From positions 1 through 64,000 of the forward strand of contig CAZNLR010000023.1 in the NCBI GenBank assembly GCA_964574215.1: DNA of 64,000 bases, written 5' to 3'. Every line of letters begins with the position of its first letter. Position 1 is the first letter of the stretch. This DNA comes from GCA-2725625 sp964574215 (GTDB taxonomy: Bacteria; Pseudomonadota; Alphaproteobacteria; Rhodospirillales; UBA2165). This document shows, in pieces, positions 45,340 to 53,740 of this stretch. Position numbers and translations under genes: made by a program. Under the pieces are notes generated by a model that saw only the letters and a list, made by a program, of their open reading frames with translations, searched no databases and was not told the DNA's origin.

Positions 45340-46644
45340 ATGTCAGATAAGCCTGACATAAAGGGTGCACTCACCCTCAAGGGACGGGTTCTGACCTTCA
45401 ATCAAGGTCCTGAACAGTATGACTATTGGGAGAATGGCTACGTCGTTGTTAAGGACGGTTATATTACTGCCGCCGGCGACTCCGCAGAATTGGAACCTTA
45501 CAACGGCTCCACCATTGTCGACTATGGCGACGATTTGATCCTGCCGGGTTTTATCGACGGCCACGTGCATTATCCTCAAATGGGCGTGATTGCCTCCTAT
45601 GGCACGAAACTCCTGGACTGGCTCAATACCTATACCTTTCCTGAAGAAGCCAAATTTTCAGATCCGGAATTTGCTGCCGCAACGGCACGGTTTTTTTTGG
45701 CGGAGTCGGTAAAGAACGGTTTCACGACGTCGGCAGTCTTTTGCACCGCCCACCCACAATCGGTCGACGCCTATTTCGGTGAAGCTGCGAAACTCGGACT
45801 TCGGACGATTGCCGGTAAAGTACTGATGGATCGTCATGGGCCGGACAATCTCTGTGATACCGCAAAAACCGGATACGATCAGTCGAAATCCCTGATCGAA
45901 AAATGGCACGGTAAAGGCCGCAACCTGTATGCGATTACGCCGCGTTTCGCGCCGACCTCAACACCGGAACAACTGGAAATGGCGGGAGCGCTTTTTCGGG
46001 AATCGGACGGCGTCTACGTTCAATCCCATGTCGCCGAGAATGTGACCGAGATCGAATGGGTCGCCGAACTGTTTCCAGAGGCCGATTCATACCTTGATGT
46101 CTATCATCGGTTCGGCCTGTTGGGCGAAAGGACACTCTATGGTCACGGCATTCATTTCTCGGATTCGGATATTGGCATGGCGGCGGCAAGCGGCGTCTCC
46201 ATTGTTCATTGCCCGACCTCCAACCTGTTTTTAGGCAGCGGTCTGTTTGAATATCACAAATTGCAGGCCGCCGGAATCGATGTGGCGCTCGGGACGGATG
46301 TCGGCGGCGGCACCTCGCTCTCGCCTTTCGCCACCGTCAAAGCGGCCTACGAAATTGCCCAATTCCGCGAAGCTTCGCTGTCGCCGTTTGAGGCTTTCTA
46401 TTCACTGACACTCGGCGGCGCGAAGGCTCTAAAGCTGGATGACAAGATCGGCAGGATTGCGCCCGGATACGAAGCCGATCTGACCGTGGTTGACTTGAAC
46501 TCAACCGATATCGTCCGGCATCGAATGGACAATGCAGATAGTCTCTCCGCCGCTTTGTTCGCACAAATAATTCTTAGCGACGACCGGGCCATTCGGGCGG
46601 TCTACGCCAACGGAAAATCCATTTACGAAAGCTACCATCAATGA
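45340..46644 (+). CDS. guaD: Guanine deaminase
   Basis: Converts guanine to xanthine. 434 aa amidohydrolase. Metal-binding HVHYPQ follows LPGFIDG, and the first barrel strands are followed by FTTSAVFCTAHPQSVDAYF, VYVQSHVAENVTEIEWVAEL, LYGHGIHFSDSDI and the Asp of ALGTDVGGGTSLSPF, a guanine-deaminase signature. NLFLGSGLF closes the purine pocket. It feeds XdhAB with xanthine. It overlaps the next deaminase by 4 bp (ATGA). Confidence 0.94.
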   Translation: MSDKPDIKGALTLKGRVLTFNQGPEQYDYWENGYVVVKDGYITAAGDSAELEPYNGSTIVDYGDDLILPGFIDGHVHYPQMGVIASYGTKLLDWLNTYTFPEEAKFSDPEFAAATARFFLAESVKNGFTTSAVFCTAHPQSVDAYFGEAAKLGLRTIAGKVLMDRHGPDNLCDTAKTGYDQSKSLIEKWHGKGRNLYAITPRFAPTSTPEQLEMAGALFRESDGVYVQSHVAENVTEIEWVAELFPEADSYLDVYHRFGLLGERTLYGHGIHFSDSDIGMAAASGVSIVHCPTSNLFLGSGLFEYHKLQAAGIDVALGTDVGGGTSLSPFATVKAAYEIAQFREASLSPFEAFYSLTLGGAKALKLDDKIGRIAPGYEADLTVVDLNSTDIVRHRMDNADSLSAALFAQIILSDDRAIRAVYANGKSIYESYHQ

Positions 46645-47681
46645 TCAGCCGGGACATCATCGCGCAAATACCCAAGGCAGAACTGCACGTTCATATCGAA
46701 GGAACGTTGGAAGCCGAACAATGTTTTGAATTGGCGCGCCGTAACGGCGTTGAACTGGCCTATGGTTCGGTCGAGGAACTGCAATCTGCTTACCGGTTCA
46801 ACGATCTGCAGGAATTTCTCGATATCTATTATCAGGGCGCCAATGTCCTAATAGAGGAGCAGGATTTCTATGATCTGACCTGGGCGTACCTGACCAAGGC
46901 ACGTACGCAAAATGTGCTGCATACTGAGATGTTTTTTGATCCGCAGACCCACACCATGCGCGGTATCGACATGGAAACGGTCCTGAACGGGATCACTGCG
47001 GCTATGGCCGAAGCAGAGTCTTCATTGGATATCTCCTCACGCTTGATATTTTGCATTCTGCGCCATGTTGATATCGACAATGCCTTGGACACGGTCGCCG
47101 TCGCCGAATATTACAAAGAGCATCACATTGACCGCCTAATCGGCATCGGCCTGGATTCGTCTGAAAACGGCTATCCACCAAATTTTTATAAAGACATATT
47201 CGACCGCGCCCGCGCCGCCGGCTTTATTCCCGTCGCCCATGCCGGCGAGGAAGGGCCCCCGGAGTATGTCCGGGAAGCCCTGGACATCTTAAAAATCGAG
47301 CGGCTGGATCACGGTAACCGATCGCTGGAGGATGATGCGCTGGTGGAACGTCTGGCGCAGGAGTCAATGGCGCTGACCGTCTGTCCGTTATCGAACCTCA
47401 ATTTAAAGGTCGTCGCTGACATGAAAAACCATCCTTTGCGCCGGATGCTGGATCTGGGACTCAAAGCGACGGTCAATTCCGACGATCCGGCCTATTTCGG
47501 CGGCTATATCAATGAAAACTATTTCGCCGTTGCCGAAGCCTTGGACTTGACGGAAGCGCACCTCTATTCCCTGGCGCGAAATTCTTTCGAAGCGTCGTTT
47601 ATCGGTGAAGATCAAAAAGCGACTTACATCGCCAAGCTGGATGAATTCGCCGCATCGAACGGTTGGCAGATTGCCGGATAA
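46641..47681 (+). CDS. add: Adenosine/adenine deaminase family protein (probably adenine deaminase, AAH1 type)
   Basis: 346 aa. Zinc site HVHIEG in KAELHVHIEGTLEAEQ, later His in IPVAHAGEEGPPEYV (with catalytic Glu), LDHGNRSLEDDALVERL and NSDDPAYFGGYINENY (Asp-Asp metal/catalytic pair). The FFDPQTHTMRGIDMETV and SDDPAYFGGY stretches are those of AAH1-type adenine deaminases rather than classical adenosine deaminases, and the pairing with guanine deaminase fits a base-salvage role giving hypoxanthine. Automated pipelines may label it adenosine deaminase. Coupled to guaD by ATGA. Confidence 0.88.
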   Translation: MISRDIIAQIPKAELHVHIEGTLEAEQCFELARRNGVELAYGSVEELQSAYRFNDLQEFLDIYYQGANVLIEEQDFYDLTWAYLTKARTQNVLHTEMFFDPQTHTMRGIDMETVLNGITAAMAEAESSLDISSRLIFCILRHVDIDNALDTVAVAEYYKEHHIDRLIGIGLDSSENGYPPNFYKDIFDRARAAGFIPVAHAGEEGPPEYVREALDILKIERLDHGNRSLEDDALVERLAQESMALTVCPLSNLNLKVVADMKNHPLRRMLDLGLKATVNSDDPAYFGGYINENYFAVAEALDLTEAHLYSLARNSFEASFIGEDQKATYIAKLDEFAASNGWQIAG

Positions 47682-47921
47682 AACCTGTTTTTCAAGTTGG
47701 AAATTGAATCCTCGTTCCAAAGACCACCGGCCACGATTCGATTGCGGGTGTCGTTTTTTGACGAAACCGTAAACGATTATAACAAAAAATCTTAAATAAA
47801 ATCAATTAGTTAGCTGTTTGGCTATGCTGGCCTTTGAGTATAGGGATACACTTGCATCGACAACAGGAAAACCAGCGAACCGGTGGAGGAACCCTGGTCA
47901 AACTGAAACAAGGATAAAATT

Positions 47922-49328
47922 ATGCCATTAGATAATTCAGCTCTTGGAAGCCCGGAACAACTTAGAGATCCCAACTACACGCCGCCGATGGCGTCCGCTG
48001 TTCCTTTAGGTATTCAGCATGTTCTGGCAATGTTTGTCAGCAATGTAACACCGGCGATCATCGTCGCCGGAGCCGCAGGTTTTGGTTTCGGATCAAAATC
48101 GGCGGATTTCCCCAATCTCATTTACATGATTCAGATGTCGATGCTGTTCGCCGGCGTGGCAACCCTATTTCAAACCATCGGCATCGGTCCGGTCGGGGCA
48201 CGGTTGCCCATCGTTCAGGGAACGAGCTTTGCATTTATTCCGATTATGATTCCGCTGGTCGTGGGAAAAGGAGTTGATGCCATTGCCATTCTTATGGGCG
48301 GGATCATCATCGGCGGACTTTTCCACGCCTGTCTGGCGCCCTTTATCGGCCGCATTCGCTTTGCTTTGCCACCACTGGTGACGGGCCTGGTGGTTCTGAT
48401 GATCGGACTGGCGTTGGTCAAGGTCGGCATTCAGTATGCCGCCGGCGGCGTGCCGGCCATCGGCAAACCGGAATTCGGCAGCTTGCAAAACTGGTCGGTG
48501 GCGTTGGTCGTCATCGTGGTGACCTTGGGCGTCAAGTTCTTTACCCGCGGTCTTTTGTCAGTGTCTGCCGTACTGATCGGCATCATCGCCGGCTACATCG
48601 TCGCCTATTTCATGGGCATGGTCAGTTTCGTCAATGTCGGCCGCGCTGCCGTATTTGCTCTCCCCGATCCGTTTCATTTCGGTGTCGAATTCACCGCCGG
48701 GGCGATCATCGGATTTTGCCTGATGAGCTTTGTGTCGGCCGTCGAAACCGTTGGCGATGTGTCCGGTATCACCAAGGGCGGCGCCGGACGCGAGGCCACC
48801 ACGGATGAACTCAAGGGTGCGACTTTCGCTGACGGTTTCGGCACCAGTATCGCCGGTTTCTTCGGTGGATTGCCGAACACGTCATTCTCCCAGAATGTCG
48901 GTCTCATCGCCCTCACCGGCGTAATGAGCCGACACGTCGTCACCATCGGCGCGATTTTCCTGATCATCGCCGGGCTGGTGCCGAAGGTCGGCGCTATCGT
49001 CTCTTCGGTGCCGATCGAGGTGCTGGGCGGCGGCGTTATCGTGATGTTCGGTATGGTGGTTGCAGCCGGTATATCAATGCTGGCTGACGTCACTTGGAAT
49101 CGCCGCAATATGGTCATATTCGCCATTTCAATTTCAATAGGACTCGGATTGCAACTGGTCCCGGGCGCATTGCAGCATGTGCCGGGAACCGCCAAGGTCC
49201 TGCTGTCGTCCGGTCTGTTGCCGGCTGCCTTCCTGGCGATCATCCTTAATCTCATCCTGCCGGAAGAACTTCCTGCAGAAGCCACCGAGGAAGTCTCGGG
49301 CGGCCACGCGGGGCATTCCGACGAATAA
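47922..49328 (+). CDS. NCS2-family purine/xanthine permease
   Basis: 468 aa, about 14 membrane segments. Nucleobase-cation symporter-2 landmarks: LGIQHVLAMFVSNVTPAIIV at the N-terminus, GPVGARLPIVQGTSFAFIP (the QGTSFA motif), GLVVLMIGLALVKVGIQYAAGG, the FCLMSFVSAVETVGDVSGIT stretch (the conserved Glu in SAVETVGD), and FGGLPNTSFSQNVGLIALTG (the NTxFSQNVG motif). These fit the xanthine/urate proton symporter branch. It has its own 240-bp leader after the deaminase gene. Confidence 0.92.
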   Translation: MPLDNSALGSPEQLRDPNYTPPMASAVPLGIQHVLAMFVSNVTPAIIVAGAAGFGFGSKSADFPNLIYMIQMSMLFAGVATLFQTIGIGPVGARLPIVQGTSFAFIPIMIPLVVGKGVDAIAILMGGIIIGGLFHACLAPFIGRIRFALPPLVTGLVVLMIGLALVKVGIQYAAGGVPAIGKPEFGSLQNWSVALVVIVVTLGVKFFTRGLLSVSAVLIGIIAGYIVAYFMGMVSFVNVGRAAVFALPDPFHFGVEFTAGAIIGFCLMSFVSAVETVGDVSGITKGGAGREATTDELKGATFADGFGTSIAGFFGGLPNTSFSQNVGLIALTGVMSRHVVTIGAIFLIIAGLVPKVGAIVSSVPIEVLGGGVIVMFGMVVAAGISMLADVTWNRRNMVIFAISISIGLGLQLVPGALQHVPGTAKVLLSSGLLPAAFLAIILNLILPEELPAEATEEVSGGHAGHSDE

Positions 49329-49343
49329 TCACCAAAAAACACC

Positions 49344-49371
49344 GGCTGGAGCGGTACACATCGCTCCAGCC
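49344..49371. terminator. Stem-loop terminator after the permease (T-run on minus strand)
   Basis: The perfect stem GGCTGGAGCG/CGCTCCAGCC with an eight-base loop, 15 bp after the permease stop. A six-base A-run precedes it, so on the minus strand the stem is followed by T6. It can end transcripts coming from 49623 leftward, and may slow rightward ones. Confidence 0.65.
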
Positions 49372-49622
49372 TCCCGGGTTGATATGATGGCTTTGGAGTC
49401 CGAAGAGTTGGAGCGCCATATTTTCAGAGGCTTTTGGCAGTGTGGTCAAAAGCCCTTTTTTTATCAGCTTAAGGTAAACATCACCAATAAATCAGGCCTT
49501 AGTTAAGTGAATATCAGTAAACTTGATGCAATCGACCCTTTGGTAACATCACCTCTTTCCAGGACCATTTAAATAAATCGAAATCACTAGCAGCCCGTGA
49601 GTTTCGCACCAAATCGGGCCAC

Positions 49623-50087
49623 TTACTTTTTGGGAATGAAAGTCCTGATTTCTGCGTCGATCAGCATGGTGTCGATGATTTCTTGCTTGGCAAAAACTTC
49701 CGGAACAATTCTGACTTCGGTCGAATTTTCGGCGGTGGATCCGGCGCCTATGGTATATTTCAGGTAAACGCTGCCTCCAGCGGGGACGGAAAACTTCAAA
49801 TTTTCCTTAGGCGTATTGTAACTTACCGTATGGGAGCCCGGTGTTGTGTCATGGTAAAAACTGGTACCGTTAAATACGTCGGCGATATCCTTACCGTCCA
49901 TGGTGAAGACCCGCTGGAATAGGGCCATCAGAGGATTAGCATTGCGGTAAACAAAAATTCTTCCCTTGTCCTGAGAGACGGCAGGAATTTTTTCAACGGC
50001 GTCGGCAAATTTGGGCCCCGTGGCGCATCCACTAAGAACCGCAAAGACGACAACATAGAGGCAACATTTCAATTTTCCGGTCAACAT
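49623..50087 (-). CDS. DUF2846-like predicted lipoprotein
   Basis: 154 aa from the ATG at 50087, preceded by GGGAG at five bases; an upstream ATG at 50105 is weaker. The signal peptide has lipobox LSGC (Cys21). The mature part resembles DUF2846 proteins: GRIFVYRNANPLMALFQRVF, DGKDIADVFNGTSFYH, TPGSHTVSYNT and SVPAGGSVYLKYTIG. Such proteins are predicted envelope proteins of unknown role. It lies alone, convergent with the purine permease. Confidence 0.75.
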   Translation of the reverse strand: MLTGKLKCCLYVVVFAVLSGCATGPKFADAVEKIPAVSQDKGRIFVYRNANPLMALFQRVFTMDGKDIADVFNGTSFYHDTTPGSHTVSYNTPKENLKFSVPAGGSVYLKYTIGAGSTAENSTEVRIVPEVFAKQEIIDTMLIDAEIRTFIPKK

Positions 50088-50161
50088 ATTCACTCCCTGG
50101 CTCATTCCCAGATTTTAATTCACACTTTATAACGGTATTTAGCAAAAAGAGGAAAGCGCAA

Positions 50162-50377
50162 ATGAACCGCAACCATATTTTCGTCCTGCTGTTTATCGTC
50201 GTTACCGGCGCGATTCTTATATGGATGTTCAGGTTTCAGTTCATTAATCGAAGTACTGACCATGGAAAATATACGGTTCGCCAGAATATTTATACGGGAG
50301 AAGAATGCTACTTCATTGGAGAGCTTCGCCGGCCGCAAATTGAGAATCTGGACCTTCCTCATTGTGCTATGCGATAG
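50162..50377 (+). CDS. Small single-span membrane protein, hypothetical
   Basis: 71 aa with a good ribosome binding site (GAGGA nine bases before the ATG). One N-terminal membrane helix (about residues 6-24), then a polar section HGKYTVRQNIYTGEECYFIG that looks like a real short periplasmic domain. The last six residues (PHCAMR) and the stop fall inside the first copy of a 21-bp tandem repeat, so the repeat may have truncated a longer protein. No known family. Confidence 0.5.
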   Translation: MNRNHIFVLLFIVVTGAILIWMFRFQFINRSTDHGKYTVRQNIYTGEECYFIGELRRPQIENLDLPHCAMR

Positions 50378-50419
50378 CCTCATTGTGCTATGCGATAGCC
50401 TCATTGTGCTATGCGATAG
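50357..50419. repeat. 21-bp tandem repeat, three identical copies
   Basis: The unit CCTCATTGTGCTATGCGATAG occurs at 50357-50377, 50378-50398 and 50399-50419 with no mismatch. In the frame of the upstream small gene each copy ends with TAG. No spacers, so not CRISPR; a slippage-type minisatellite. Confidence 0.9.
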
Positions 50420-50531
50420 AATGCCAAACCTAATCTCGTTTTGGCTCCCTAGGTCGACCGAAGGGGTGATTTGGGATAATATATAGGCGGACGGCATCCG
50501 GTACTTAGAACCGACAAAATCGGAGAATCCG

Positions 50532-51092
50532 GTGAGGAGTCGTATCCAACGTTTATCTTTCATATTGCCCCTGATGCCGTTGATTGCCTGCAATACGGTG
50601 ACGAGTGTCAACGTGCATGTCTACGATCCCATGTCATTTTTGACCTACGCCGCCTACAACCGGGACGTTGAGGTCATAACGATCGGTAATCCAACCAGCT
50701 CGCCCGATGATCAATTGGAGGCTTTGATTACGGATTCTTTGCAGGAAAATTACCGTTTTCTGCAAACTAATTTTGTCGCCGGGCCTTCCGACCGTATTTT
50801 GGAGCCTTATAAGATCGTCTTTATTTTCAATCCGCGTCCCGATCTCCTGGAAAACGAAATTTGTGAAAACCCTGCGAAAGCTGGGACGGTGACCCCGCCC
50901 TCCGGAACCGAAATCACGGCTGTTTTTTGTGAAAAAATGGCCTTGACCCACATTTCGGCGTCATTTCCTTCCAAACCAAGCCTGGAGAACGGTGAGTTCC
51001 GGCATGTCATCAACTACCTGTCCTGGCAACTGGTGCCCCGCGGCAAGGAGGAGAACCAGGAATCCTGTGATCCAGAAGAAACCGGCTGTTAG
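50532..51092 (+). CDS. Predicted lipoprotein, unknown function
   Basis: 186 aa from a GTG with GGAG seven bases upstream. The signal peptide has lipobox LIAC (Cys20). The mature part has alternating polar/hydrophobic sections, YNRDVEVITIGNPTSSPDDQ, a C-terminal HVINYLSWQLVPRG and four Cys, two in the last ten residues (SCDPEETGC), which could form disulfides in the periplasm. No domain recognised. Start codon choice is moderately sure. Confidence 0.6.
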   Translation: MRSRIQRLSFILPLMPLIACNTVTSVNVHVYDPMSFLTYAAYNRDVEVITIGNPTSSPDDQLEALITDSLQENYRFLQTNFVAGPSDRILEPYKIVFIFNPRPDLLENEICENPAKAGTVTPPSGTEITAVFCEKMALTHISASFPSKPSLENGEFRHVINYLSWQLVPRGKEENQESCDPEETGC

Positions 51093-51180
51093 CTGGAGTT
51101 TGCGAGGAAATCATCGGCATGACGGTGGTTGATGAAAATTTTCATCTTGAATTTTACCTGTCACCGGAAGTTCCCGCCGT

Positions 51181-51786
51181 TTAATTTTTCAACGCCCCCC
51201 GCAGGAAATTGTCGGCGATGGTCCGGGCGATGTTGTTCAGGTTCGGACCGTCCGGCTGCGATACCCAGTATTGGGCGGCATTGCATTGAGCCAGCACCAG
51301 CAGGGTCGAGGCCGCGCAATCCAGGTCCCCCCTGAGTACGCCTTCGGCAACGCCCGCTTTTAGTATGCTCTCGAATAATTCATCATAATCGGCCGTCAAC
51401 AGGGCGAGTTTTCCCCGGTACTCCCGCGGCAGGTAACGCCGCTCCCCTTGATAGGTCTTGACGCAGTCGGGCATTTCAAGCGCGGGCTTTATGTGTTCGA
51501 AGACGGCTTGCCTGATTTTTTCCGCCACCGGGGTATCGCCTTCGGTGACGGCGGTCAGGCGTTCCATATAACCCTCGATGCCATTGAGGCAGACCCGCTC
51601 CAATGCCTCGTCCTTGGAAGAGAAATAATAGTAAAGGCTGCTCTGGGCGATGCCCAGTTCGGCGGCGATATCCCCGGTAGAAGCGCCGTGATAGCCTTTT
51701 TCGGCGAATACCTTGGCGGCGGCGTCGAAAACGTCCTGCTGCCGCCGCCGGTACTTTTCCTTTTTGGGTTTTAGGGCGGTGCTCAA
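51181..51786 (-). CDS. TetR-family regulator
   Basis: 201 aa, starting at TTG 51786 only four bases after the acyl-CoA ligase stop. The N-terminal helix-turn-helix reads VFAEKGYHGASTGDIAAELG and IAQSSLYYYFSSKDEALERV. The C-terminal ligand/dimer domain is helical. It is the last gene of the ligase string, so it is likely a local repressor responding to an acyl-CoA or aromatic substrate. A 44-bp palindrome at 54748 is a candidate target (inference). Confidence 0.85.
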   Translation of the reverse strand: MSTALKPKKEKYRRRQQDVFDAAAKVFAEKGYHGASTGDIAAELGIAQSSLYYYFSSKDEALERVCLNGIEGYMERLTAVTEGDTPVAEKIRQAVFEHIKPALEMPDCVKTYQGERRYLPREYRGKLALLTADYDELFESILKAGVAEGVLRGDLDCAASTLLVLAQCNAAQYWVSQPDGPNLNNIARTIADNFLRGALKN

Positions 51787-51789
51787 GGA

Positions 51790-53739
51790 TCACGCGTCCA
51801 ATGTGGCCGCCAGCTTCCCCTTCATCACCTTGCGGGTGGGCGTCAGGGGCATTTCGGCGACCAGTTCCAGCCGTTCCGGCCATTTGTTTTTGGCGATCTT
51901 GTGGTCATCCAAATGGGCGCACAGTTCCTCCAAGGTCGGAGCATCACCATCCGCTGCCACGGCGAAGCAACAGGCTTTTTCCCCCAGCACCGGATCGGGC
52001 ATGGGCACAATGGCGGCTTCGGTGATTTTGGGATGCTTGGCCAGCAGTTCCTCGACGTCCGCCGGATTGAACTTGACCCCGCCCCGGTTAATGACATCCT
52101 TGGTGCGGCCGGTGATGCGCATGTTGCCGGCGTCGTCGATCATGGCCAGATCGCCGGTGCGGAACCAGCCTCCGTTGTCAAAAGCCTCGGCGTTGGCCTC
52201 GGGATTATCCAGATAGCCTGCAAAGACGGAACAGCCCCGCACTTGCAATTCCCCTTCCGTGTCGGCCGGGAGCGGGCTGCCGTCTTCGGCGGAAACCACC
52301 CGGACTTCGTCGCCCGGTGTCGCCCGCCCGGCGCTGTTGGCGGGAATTTCCATATCGTCCCCGGGCCGGGAAATGGTGCCGGCGGCGGTTTCCGTCATGC
52401 CCCAAAGCTGGCCGGTTTCTCCGCCGCCCGCCTTGGCGTGATAGTTTTTCATAACTTCAGGCGGGCAGTAGGCGCCGGAGAAAACGGTAAAGCGGACCGA
52501 CGAGAAATCGTGCTTGTCCATCAGTCCGGCACCCAGCATGGCGGCCGCATGGGGCGGACCCAGAAAGACCATCGTGGGCTTGTCCTTTTCCACCATAGCG
52601 GCCAGGTCGGGCGGCGTGAAGGCCGGCAGCAATACCGCCGTCCCGCCGGCGAACAGCGCCAGATGGAAATTGTAGAGGCCGTATAGATGGCTGAACGGCG
52701 CCGCCGACAGAATACGGTCCTCAGGGTTGACTTGATATTCAGGCGCACATTGGCGGGTATTGCTCAGCATATTCTGGTAGGTCAGAGGCACACCCTTGGG
52801 ATTAGACGTGGTGCCCGACGTATAGAGCAGCAGGAAAGGATCGGCGCCCACCGGCGGGTTGTCGATTTCCGGCGTATCTTCAGAAAACAAATCCGTCAGG
52901 GCAACGGCCCCATCGGGCGCCGTATCGCCGGTGACGATGACGTGTTCCAAGGTATCGATCTTGTCCCTTAATCCCAGCATGACCTCGCCCGTCGGAAAGT
53001 CTTTGAAAGCCGGCAGGGAAATGACCGCCCGGGCATTGGCATGGCCCACCAGAAATTCGATATCGGCATCCCGGTACGGCATATGGATGGTCTGCATGAC
53101 CCCGCCGAAGGCAGCGATGGCTAGGTAGGAGATGATGAAATCCAGATTGTTGGGCAGTTGGACGGCAATCACGTCGCCCTTGATCAGGCCGAGTGCCATC
53201 AACCCGGTGGTCAGGCTGTCCACTTTTTCCCTCAACTCGCCGTAACTGACCTCGCCGCCCGGATGGACAATGGCAATAGCGTCGGGCGTTTCCCCGGCAT
53301 GTTTGTTAAGCCAGGCGGACAAAGTGTCGTTGGTCCAAAATCCGTTTTCCAGATAATAAGCGGCCCGGTCGGGATCGAAGGTCAGGGCGGCCCGTAAATT
53401 CATCCCGGCGTCGTTGAAGCGCAACCGTTCTTCGGGGGACTTGTACTTCGCCGGGTCCCAGCGCTTGCCGCCGCCCAGGTTGAATATTTTCCGGTGCTGG
53501 TCGATCTTGTGGTATTTGCGCTCGGTAAAAACCCGGACGACGGCCACTTGTTCCGGCAGCAGGCCGATGCGCTCGGCGATTTCCTCGTCGGTCAGGCCGG
53601 TGCGGTCCCGCTGGGCATTGATGGTGTCCCAATCCAGTTCCCGCACCGCATCGCCGGGACGGGATTGTTTGTTGAGACTGAGATTGAAAACGACCTCTCC
53701 GAAGGTGTCGATCATCTGTTGTGTAACGCCATAAGCCAT
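51790..53739 (-). CDS. Acyl-CoA synthetase (AMP-forming) with ~135-residue N-terminal extension
   Basis: 649 aa. The ANL core begins near residue 135. A3 motif LLYTSGTTSNPKGVPLT, A5-like GQLWGMTETAAGT, A7 GWFRTGDLAMIDDAGN, A8 GRTKDVINRGGVKFNPADVE and A10 KLAATLDA-type C-terminus are visible. It activates a carboxylic acid through an acyl-AMP intermediate; the substrate is unknown. The N-terminal extension is unusual and contains a helix-turn-helix-like stretch LTDEEIAERIGLLPEQVAVV (50-69). It starts one base after the Fe-S protein stop, in one transcript with it and TetR. Confidence 0.88.
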   Translation of the reverse strand: MAYGVTQQMIDTFGEVVFNLSLNKQSRPGDAVRELDWDTINAQRDRTGLTDEEIAERIGLLPEQVAVVRVFTERKYHKIDQHRKIFNLGGGKRWDPAKYKSPEERLRFNDAGMNLRAALTFDPDRAAYYLENGFWTNDTLSAWLNKHAGETPDAIAIVHPGGEVSYGELREKVDSLTTGLMALGLIKGDVIAVQLPNNLDFIISYLAIAAFGGVMQTIHMPYRDADIEFLVGHANARAVISLPAFKDFPTGEVMLGLRDKIDTLEHVIVTGDTAPDGAVALTDLFSEDTPEIDNPPVGADPFLLLYTSGTTSNPKGVPLTYQNMLSNTRQCAPEYQVNPEDRILSAAPFSHLYGLYNFHLALFAGGTAVLLPAFTPPDLAAMVEKDKPTMVFLGPPHAAAMLGAGLMDKHDFSSVRFTVFSGAYCPPEVMKNYHAKAGGGETGQLWGMTETAAGTISRPGDDMEIPANSAGRATPGDEVRVVSAEDGSPLPADTEGELQVRGCSVFAGYLDNPEANAEAFDNGGWFRTGDLAMIDDAGNMRITGRTKDVINRGGVKFNPADVEELLAKHPKITEAAIVPMPDPVLGEKACCFAVAADGDAPTLEELCAHLDDHKIAKNKWPERLELVAEMPLTPTRKVMKGKLAATLDA

Positions 53740-53740
53740 C

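Noticed and set aside
47682..47921. Classical purine riboswitch
   Set aside because: The conserved loop and junction bases of that class (e.g. the CTACC segment) are not present.
50357..50419. CRISPR array
   Set aside because: Repeats are directly adjacent with no spacers, only three copies, and no cas genes are nearby.
50120..50611. Minus-strand frame with LSHSTMR heptad repeats
   Set aside because: Created by the 21-bp tandem repeat; it covers the better supported plus-strand small gene and has no family features.
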